A stretch of 12,782 nt of DNA, taken from positions 1-12,782 of the forward strand of contig JAHDWA010000144.1 in assembly GCA_023382535.1 (NCBI GenBank), in the 5' to 3' direction. A program made the translations under genes and the position numbers. The DNA is from Anaerolineae bacterium. GTDB lineage: Bacteria > Chloroflexota > Anaerolineae > 4572-78 > J111. Below the pieces are notes generated by a model. It made no database searches. It saw only the letters and a program-made list of their open reading frames with translations, and had not been told where the DNA came from. How positions within the stretch are numbered: position 1 is the first letter of the stretch; each line of letters starts with the position of its first letter. Positions 6,415 through 12,782 of this stretch are shown here, piece after piece.

Positions 6415-6443
6415 TTGTAAAGTTAAAAGAACCGTGCTATACT
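6415..6443 (+). promoter_or_regulatory. Promoter of the response regulator-phosphatase operon
   Basis: TTGTAA (6415-6420), 17-bp spacer, TATACT (6438-6443), with TGC directly before the -10. The start site falls near 6450. A perfect dyad TAACTTT (6406-6412) / AAAGTTA (6419-6425) is centred at the -35. A 9-bp inverted pair AACCTGATT (6365-6373) / AATCAGGTT (6450-6458) flanks the promoter. These suggest regulator control. Confidence 0.7.
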
Positions 6444-6500
6444 CTGGCTAATCAGGTTAATTTAGAAAAGGTTTTGCCGAAGGCCGTTGACAGGAGTACA

Positions 6501-6527
6501 ATGTGGGCGGCCAATCAAGGAGCATAG
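6501..6527 (+). CDS. 8-codon upstream ORF (leader peptide candidate)
   Basis: ATG at 6501 follows CAGGAG (6491-6496) by 4 bases and reads MWAANQGA before TAG at 6525-6527. The stop lies 6 bases before the response-regulator ATG, and the AAGGAG site used by that gene (6517-6522) lies inside this frame. Ribosomes translating it could therefore affect initiation at the main gene by coupling or occlusion. It could also be chance, since the frame is very short. Confidence 0.35.
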   Translation: MWAANQGA

Positions 6528-6533
6528 TCAGCC

Positions 6534-6965
6534 ATGGCTAACATTCTATACGCCGAAGACGATCGTGACTGTCGAGAACTGTTTGCCTTTGCCCTCCGGC
6601 AAAAAAAGCACCGGGTTCACGAAGCAATCAATGGGGCGCAGGCCGTGCAAATTGTCCGTGATGAACCCATTGATCTGATTATGCTGGATGTTCGGATGCC
6701 GATGATGACCGGCTACGATGCCGCTCGTATCATCGCCAAAGAAGCGCCGGATATTCCGGTGGTCTTTTTGAGCGCCAAAGGGATGCGGCGCGAGGTGACG
6801 ATGGCCTTTGAATGTGGCCCCATGACCGTAGACTATCTGATCAAACCTATTTCCCCTGAGCAGTTGGTTAACAGGGTCGAGGCAATCCTGGCAGCCTGCC
6901 GCATGCGGGGCCTGGCGGCAGTGCGTGAAGAGAATATGGCTCGCGAGCTGGTCGCAGCCTGGTAA
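6534..6965 (+). CDS. Receiver-only response regulator
   Basis: A 143-residue CheY-like receiver domain with no output domain. The acidic pocket is E8-D9-D10, the phospho-accepting aspartate is D52 in LDVRMPMMTG, the switch serine is S80 in VFLSA, and the conserved lysine is K104 in YLIKP. Residues 92-100 (FECGPMTVD) replace the usual short GADD loop before YLIKP. The C-terminal 25 residues are helical and basic/acidic mixed. AAGGAG lies 11 bases before ATG 6534, a long spacing. The next gene, a cNMP-binding PP2C-type phosphatase, starts 6 bases after the stop, so the two are almost certainly one operon and probably one signalling pair. No histidine kinase is visible in the window. Confidence 0.93.
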   Translation: MANILYAEDDRDCRELFAFALRQKKHRVHEAINGAQAVQIVRDEPIDLIMLDVRMPMMTGYDAARIIAKEAPDIPVVFLSAKGMRREVTMAFECGPMTVDYLIKPISPEQLVNRVEAILAACRMRGLAAVREENMARELVAAW

Positions 6966-6971
6966 GGGTGG

Positions 6972-8219
6972 TTGATAGAATTGAGCAGCAGCATCCGTTC
7001 GGCGCTGGAGCTTGCTCTGGGCGTTCTCCCTGAAGATGCACTGACTGCCTTGATGAATGTTGTGGTGACCCGCACCTATCCCGCCGACTCGATCATCTGC
7101 CGAGAAGGACAACCCGCGGACATCTTTTACATCATCCAAGAAGGTCAGGTGGCTTTTACCAAGCGTATGGCCGATAGCGATCAATTTTTGGGGATGAAGA
7201 CGACGGGTGAATTCTTTGGCGAGTTGGGTGTTTTGGATCGTGCTCCCCGCGCCGCTACCGTCCACGCCATCTCCGATTGCCAGCTTATCGAGATTGATGA
7301 AACCACCCTGGATGAAATTCTGGCCCGCAATCCCTCTGTTGCCCGCGCCATCATGCGCGGCATCACCCGTACGGTACGTGACACCGACCGGATTACTATC
7401 GCCGAGTTGCAGCTTAAGAATAGTGAGTTGGCCCGCACCCTGGATGACCTGCGCGCTGCCCAGGCCGAACTGCTCCGGCGCGAACGGTTGAAACGTGACC
7501 TGGAGATTGCCGCTCAAGTCCATAAAAATATTCTGCCCACCTCCTTTCCAGCCGTACCGGGCTTTGAATTTGCCGCCCTGGCCCGTCCTGCCCGTGAGAT
7601 TGGGGGCGACCTGTACGACATTGTGGATATGGACCAGAACCAGATTGGCATCGTTATGGCCGATGCGTCTGGTAAAAGCGTCCAGGCGGCGATTTACATG
7701 GCCGTTGTGCGCGCCCTGTTTCTGAGCGAAACCAACGCCAACCTGTCGCCCAGTGAAACCGCCCACCGCATTCACAACCTCCTGCTCAAAGTCTCGACAA
7801 CCGCCGATATGTTCGTCACTGCTTTCTACGCCACCTTAAATACCGTCACCCGCGAGATGCGTTATATCCGCGGTGGACACGACCGGCCGGTCTACTATCA
7901 TGCTGACACCGGCCAGATCAGCTTACTCAATCCGCCGGGCCGCTTTTTGGGCTTGCTGCCCAACTTAATTATCCAAGAGGAGAGCTTAACCTTTCAAACC
8001 GGGGATACGTTAATCTGTTACAGTGATGGCGTAACCGACGCCATTCGCCCCGGCGACGGCGAACTGTATGGCCTGGAACGGCTGGAAGAGATTGTCTGCC
8101 GTGAGGGACACCGGTCTGCCAGCGACTTGGTCAAAATTATCGTCAGCGAAATTGATCAATTTAGAAGCGGCGCAGAACAGCCGGATGATTTGACTTTGTT
8201 GGTGACGAAGGCAGTGTAG
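6972..8219 (+). CDS. Cyclic-nucleotide-binding domain fused to PP2C/SpoIIE-type phosphatase
   Basis: A 415-residue two-domain signalling protein. Residues 10-130 form a cNMP-binding (CAP_ED) domain with the phosphate-binding cassette GEFFGELGVLDRAPRAATV (79-97), where E84 and R93 are in the expected places for cAMP/cGMP binding. Residues 135-180 are a charged, probably coiled-coil linker. Residues 185-415 are an RsbU/SpoIIE-like PPM phosphatase: GGDLYD (211-216), MADASGKS (229-236), GGHDRP (301-306), YSDGVTDA (350-357) and PDDLTLLV (404-411) supply the metal-binding aspartates. Such enzymes dephosphorylate anti-anti-sigma (STAS) proteins in partner switching; no STAS or anti-sigma gene is present here. 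The start is TTG: 6972 or, 9 bases later, 6981. TAAGGG overlapping the preceding stop is the only ribosome-binding candidate. No DNA-binding HTH follows the cNMP domain. Confidence 0.92.
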   Translation: MIELSSSIRSALELALGVLPEDALTALMNVVVTRTYPADSIICREGQPADIFYIIQEGQVAFTKRMADSDQFLGMKTTGEFFGELGVLDRAPRAATVHAISDCQLIEIDETTLDEILARNPSVARAIMRGITRTVRDTDRITIAELQLKNSELARTLDDLRAAQAELLRRERLKRDLEIAAQVHKNILPTSFPAVPGFEFAALARPAREIGGDLYDIVDMDQNQIGIVMADASGKSVQAAIYMAVVRALFLSETNANLSPSETAHRIHNLLLKVSTTADMFVTAFYATLNTVTREMRYIRGGHDRPVYYHADTGQISLLNPPGRFLGLLPNLIIQEESLTFQTGDTLICYSDGVTDAIRPGDGELYGLERLEEIVCREGHRSASDLVKIIVSEIDQFRSGAEQPDDLTLLVTKAV

Positions 8220-8227
8220 CAGAGTCA

Positions 8228-8285
8228 CAGGGTAGCAGAGTCGCAGACTTAGTTTTTCTTGTAACCTTGCTACTCTGCAACCTTG
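8228..8285 (+). repeat. Intergenic 19-bp imperfect palindrome
   Basis: The arms 8228-8246 and 8267-8285 pair over 19 positions with two mismatches and two wobbles, including the perfect core GCAGAGT (8235-8241) / ACTCTGC (8272-8278). The loop (8247-8266) contains a T-run. The flanks repeat the same words (GCAGAGT upstream, CTTGC and TTGTAAC downstream). It has the same architecture as the palindrome at 1741-1809 with a different sequence. It may also weakly end the signalling operon. Confidence 0.65.
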
Positions 8286-8324
8286 CCACTTTGTAACTTT
8301 GAATAGATATGGAGCGATAAAACG

Positions 8325-8990
8325 ATGAAAGATAATTGGCGCGATCAGCAAACTCGCCAAACGCGGCGGCCTCGCCGTTTAGAAGAAGTGAGCAGCGCCG
8401 AAATTGGATTTCCAGTTGTGTGGGTATTGGTCGGCGCCCTGGCCGGTCTCCTCGTCATTGGGTTGATTGGGCTGGGAGTAGTTAATATTTTGCGCAAGCA
8501 AGCCATTACCCCTACCCCGGAAGTTATTCCCGGCCTGGCCCCCACCCAGCCGGTTGTCGAGGCAACCACCACCACCGCTCCCAGCGCCCCGGATGTTACC
8601 CCAACCTTACCGCCCGTCGTCACCCTCGAACCGACGGCCACCCCGATCCCAACCGCCACTCCCGTCCCGACAGTACCCACTGAATTGGCTAAAGGGGGGT
8701 ACGCCCAGGTGATCGGCACCGAAGGCTTTGGGGTCAGCTTACGCGCCGGGCCGGGCACCAACAACGCCCGCCTGGATGTGGCCCCCGAAGAGAGTGTCGT
8801 GCTCATTCTGGATGGTCCCCGAGCCGATGAAAATCAGGAAGATATTGTCTGGTGGTTTGTGCGCGGCCCCAACGGCACCGAAGGGTGGGCCGCCCAGGAA
8901 TTCCTCAAGCCCACGCTGCCCCCCGGAACCGCCCAAAGCACCCCTGGAGCAGAAGAAGCCACGCCCGAAACAGGGCAAAACAACAATTGA
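8325..8990 (+). CDS. Membrane-anchored SH3b-domain protein
   Basis: A 221-residue protein. The N-terminus is a short, basic cytoplasmic tail (1-27), followed by one hydrophobic segment (about 29-55) and a Thr/Pro-rich extracellular linker (61-120). Residues 123-198 resemble a bacterial SH3 domain: VSLRAGPGTNNARL, VVLILDGP, WWFVRGPNGTEGWAAQEFL. Family knowledge: SH3b domains bind cell-wall or other surface ligands. The linker and C-terminal tail (199-221) are disordered-looking. The N-in/C-out orientation is inferred from the charges. GGAG (8311-8314) lies 10 bases before ATG 8325. No enzymatic domain is present, so it is probably a surface-binding or sensing protein. The ligand is unknown. 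Confidence 0.83.
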   Translation: MKDNWRDQQTRQTRRPRRLEEVSSAEIGFPVVWVLVGALAGLLVIGLIGLGVVNILRKQAITPTPEVIPGLAPTQPVVEATTTTAPSAPDVTPTLPPVVTLEPTATPIPTATPVPTVPTELAKGGYAQVIGTEGFGVSLRAGPGTNNARLDVAPEESVVLILDGPRADENQEDIVWWFVRGPNGTEGWAAQEFLKPTLPPGTAQSTPGAEEATPETGQNNN

Positions 8991-9015
8991 TAATTCCCCG
9001 TTTTCAAATTATAAT
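8987..9015 (+). promoter_or_regulatory. Near-consensus promoter for ligA, overlapping the SH3b gene stop
   Basis: TTGATA (8987-8992), 17-bp spacer, TATAAT (9010-9015). The TGA stop of the preceding gene lies inside the -35 box. The predicted start is about 9022, which is inside the left arm of the adjacent terminator hairpin. Confidence 0.75.
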
Positions 9016-9016
9016 G

Positions 9017-9050
9017 AGCGTCGCTGTAACAGGAGCGGCGCTTTTTCTTT
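9017..9050 (+). terminator. Intrinsic terminator after the SH3b gene
   Basis: AGCGTCGCT (9017-9025), 8-base loop, AGCGGCGCT (9034-9042), one G-U wobble, then TTTTCTTT. It is a good rho-independent terminator for transcripts from the left. Transcripts started at about 9022 would lack most of the left arm and should read through. Confidence 0.85.
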
Positions 9051-9062
9051 AAAACAGATCTA

Positions 9063-9083
9063 TCAGGTTTTTTCTAAACCTGA
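9063..9083 (+). other. Stem-loop in the ligA leader
   Basis: Perfect 8-bp inverted repeat TCAGGTTT (9063-9070) / AAACCTGA (9076-9083) with the loop TTTCT, 25 bases before the ligA start codon. It is not followed by a T-run. Its role is unknown; it could protect the 5' end or act as a binding site. Confidence 0.55.
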
Positions 9084-9096
9084 CATGTCCAGTTGA

Positions 9097-11155
<2,059 letters not shown>

Positions 11156-11179
11156 GTTGAACTAAAGGGATTTTATAAC

Positions 11180-11207
11180 TTGACTCCCGTTTCAGGACAC
11201 ATAAAAT
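11180..11207 (+). promoter_or_regulatory. fabF promoter
   Basis: TTGACT (11180-11185), 16-bp spacer, TAAAAT (11202-11207). Transcription would start near 11214, giving a leader of about 76 nt with a stem-loop at 11228-11261. Confidence 0.6.
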
Positions 11208-11227
11208 GCAGTATTTAATCAAAAACC

Positions 11228-11261
11228 TATCCGCAATAACAGGTTTGCCACCTGTTGGATA
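11228..11261 (+). other. Bipartite stem-loop in the fabF leader
   Basis: Inner stem AACAGGT (11238-11244) / ACCTGTT (11250-11256) with the loop TTGCC, enclosed by the outer stem TATCC (11228-11232) / GGATA (11257-11261), with a 5-base bulge on the left side only. It lies about 19 bases before the AGGAG site. It could be a protein-binding RNA element or an operator; it matches no riboswitch I can name. Confidence 0.45.
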
Positions 11262-11289
11262 TAAATCTCAACTTAAATGAGGAGAAGTT

Positions 11290-12546
11290 ATGTCGCGTGT
11301 AGTTATCACTGGACTTGGAGCCATTACTCCTGTTGGCAATAATGTGGCGACTTTTTGGGAGAATATGAAGGCAGGCGTTTCTGGAGCCGGGCCGATAAAC
11401 GCTTTTGATGCGACAGGCTATTCCATTCGGATTGCCTGTGAAGTCAAAAATTTCGAACCGACCGATTGGGTGGATAAAAAGATGGCCAAGCGCCTGGCCC
11501 GTTCAACCCAATTTTCCATCGCCAGCGCCCGCCAGGCCCTGGCCGACGCCAAACTGGAAATTACCCGTGAAAATTCGCCGCGGGTCGGGGTTGTTTTTAA
11601 CACCGGCGGCGGCGGTATCAGCACGATGGAAGAGGGCGAAAAACAACTGCTCCAGGAAGGACCGCGCTCGATTACCCCCTTTCTGGTGACCAACGTCATG
11701 CCGAATGCGGCGTCGTGCCTGGTTTCAATTGAGTTTGGCACGACCGGTCCGCTGAACACGTCGGCCCTGGCCTGCGCCAGCGGCAACTATGCTTTGGTTG
11801 ATGCCTTCCACATGATGAAGCGAGGGGAAGCCGATGTGATGATTGCCGGCGGCACCGAGGCGGCTATTTCGCCCCTCATTTTTGCTTCGTTTGCCCGGAT
11901 GGGGGCCCTCTCTGGCCGCAATGACGACCCTCAAACCGCCAGCCGGCCCTTTGACAAAGACCGGGACGGCTTTGTATTTGGCGAAGGGGCCGCGGCCTTT
12001 ATTCTGGAAACCGAGGAGCATGCCAAAGCGCGCGGCGCGCGGATTTATGCCGAGGTATTCGGCGGGCGGCTCACTTCCGATGCTTACCACCTGACTGCGC
12101 CCAAACCCGACGCCAGCGGGGCTATTGCCGCCCTCAAAGGGGCGCTGACCTCGTCGGGCAAAGCGCCAGAGGCGGTGGATGCGATTTTTGCCCACGGTAC
12201 CAGCACGCCGCTCGGCGATGTGGCCGAAACTCTGGCTCTCAAGAGTGTTTTTGGCGAGCACGCCTATCAAATCCCAATCACGGGCACAAAATCTCAGGTG
12301 GGCCACATGCTGGGTGGGGCCGGGGCTGTCTCGGCGCTGGCAGCGGTCAAGACGATTGAAGAAGGGGTTATTTGCCCCACGATTAATTATCATACGCCCG
12401 ATCCAGAGTGCGACCTGGACTACGTGCCCAACGAAGCACGCCGTCACAAAACGAACCTGGCCCTGGTGAACGCCTTCGGTTTCGGCGGTCAAAATGTGGT
12501 GTTGGTGCTGGGTAAATACTCGGAGAACGGCGCGGCTGAAAATTAG
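11290..12546 (+). CDS. fabF: 3-oxoacyl-ACP synthase II (FabF)
   Basis: A 418-residue condensing enzyme of type II fatty-acid synthesis that elongates acyl-ACP with malonyl-ACP in the cytoplasm. The catalytic triad is complete: C162 in ALACASGN, H302 in AHGTSTPLGD and H339 in GHMLGGAGAV, with K334 in TKSQVGH. The N-terminus VVITGLGAITPVG and the C-terminal NAFGFGGQN (gating loop, 394-402) are standard for KAS II. The length is normal. AGGAG (11280-11284) lies 5 bases before ATG 11290. No other fab genes or acpP are in the window. A role in a polyketide pathway cannot be excluded, but nothing here suggests it. No clear terminator follows immediately; the palindrome at 12617 is the first strong structure. 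Confidence 0.95.
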   Translation: MSRVVITGLGAITPVGNNVATFWENMKAGVSGAGPINAFDATGYSIRIACEVKNFEPTDWVDKKMAKRLARSTQFSIASARQALADAKLEITRENSPRVGVVFNTGGGGISTMEEGEKQLLQEGPRSITPFLVTNVMPNAASCLVSIEFGTTGPLNTSALACASGNYALVDAFHMMKRGEADVMIAGGTEAAISPLIFASFARMGALSGRNDDPQTASRPFDKDRDGFVFGEGAAAFILETEEHAKARGARIYAEVFGGRLTSDAYHLTAPKPDASGAIAALKGALTSSGKAPEAVDAIFAHGTSTPLGDVAETLALKSVFGEHAYQIPITGTKSQVGHMLGGAGAVSALAAVKTIEEGVICPTINYHTPDPECDLDYVPNEARRHKTNLALVNAFGFGGQNVVLVLGKYSENGAAEN

Positions 12547-12616
12547 CCACAACCTCTGGATATTTTGGACCTCCCCAACTGGCTGACTAATCAATTTTAT
12601 AGCCTGACTCTAACTA

Positions 12617-12683
12617 ACCGCAGAGAACTCAGAGGTCGCTGAGAAAGTAATAAAATCTCTGCGTTCTTGGCGACCTCTGCGGT
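12617..12683 (+). repeat. Intergenic imperfect palindrome of repeated words
   Basis: ACCGCAGAG (12617-12625) pairs perfectly with CTCTGCGGT (12675-12683). Inside, CGC (12637-12639) pairs with GCG (12661-12663) and GAGA (12641-12644) with TCTC (12656-12659), with mismatches between, around an A-rich loop. The arms carry repeated words of the CAGAG and GGTCGC type. It is the third hairpin of this architecture in the window. It could also protect the 3' end of the fabF mRNA. Confidence 0.7.
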
Positions 12684-12739
12684 AAAATATTAGATCTGTC
12701 ATTAAAAGTTACGCGGTGGGTGGAAAGGCCCTCCCTAAA

Positions 12740-12758
12740 TCCCTCCCAAAGGGAGGGA
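12740..12758 (+). repeat. GC-rich perfect hairpin at the right edge
   Basis: TCCCTCCC (12740-12747), loop AAA, GGGAGGGA (12751-12758). It lies in a stretch of C-rich words (CCCTCCCTAAATCCC). I recall similar elements as common intergenic repeats in unrelated bacteria, which I cannot verify here. The window ends 24 bases later. Confidence 0.65.
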
Positions 12759-12782
12759 CTTGAGCTAATTCTCCCCCCTGTG

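Noticed and set aside
6972..7400. cNMP-binding region as a CRP/FNR-type transcription factor
   Set aside because: No C-terminal winged HTH follows; the chain continues into the PP2C/SpoIIE-type phosphatase.
6546..7775. 409-codon open frame on the minus strand
   Set aside because: It is opposite the response regulator and phosphatase genes, both with complete motifs. It has no ribosome-binding site or domain and is a shadow.
11725..12594. 289-codon open frame on the minus strand inside fabF
   Set aside because: fabF is intact over the whole stretch; the antisense frame is a side effect of its GC-rich codons.
12617..12758. CRISPR-like repeats at the right end
   Set aside because: The repeated words are short, unequal and arranged as inverted arms, with no regular spacers.

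Overview
The window looks like an ordinary chromosomal segment of a Chloroflexota bacterium, probably Anaerolineae-like or a relative. That placement is an inference from style: two exported or anchored proteins with long Thr-Pro linkers, moderately high GC, and intergenic palindromes built from short repeated words. No rRNA, tRNA, CRISPR array, transposase or integrase was seen. All genes except one small one run on the plus strand.

Layout. Positions 3-905 hold a two-domain GNAT acetyltransferase cut by the left edge. Positions 957-1736 hold a PD-(D/E)XK-type protein with four cluster-like cysteines but a degraded catalytic site; its promoter appears leaderless. After a 31-bp palindrome comes a Tat/lipobox-bearing TIM-barrel glycosidase-like lipoprotein (1822-3078). 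A 330-bp gap with two tandem promoters leads to two adjacent, diverged citrate synthases (3409-4698 and 4723-5859), the entry step of the TCA cycle. An intrinsic terminator closes this unit and overlaps the last codons of a converging small HTH gene (5963-6196, minus), whose promoter carries two matching operator-like dyads.

The 337-bp divergent gap is full of inverted repeats, a strong extended -10 promoter and an 8-codon upstream ORF. It drives a receiver-only response regulator (6534-6965) and a cyclic-nucleotide-binding PP2C/SpoIIE-type phosphatase (6972-8219), which look like one signalling pair. A second palindrome precedes a membrane-anchored SH3b protein (8325-8990). Next come a promoter fused to a terminator, ligA (9109-11148) and fabF (11290-12546). 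The right end holds two more hairpin repeats.

No obviously new multi-gene system is present. The most unusual signals are small-scale: the promoter-in-terminator arrangement before ligA, a 21-bp tandem repeat inside ligA between the helix-hairpin-helix region and the BRCT domain, the dyad pair at the HTH gene, the leaderless promoter of the PD-(D/E)XK-like gene, and the paired citrate synthases. All positions and motifs were read by eye; no search or folding program was run.
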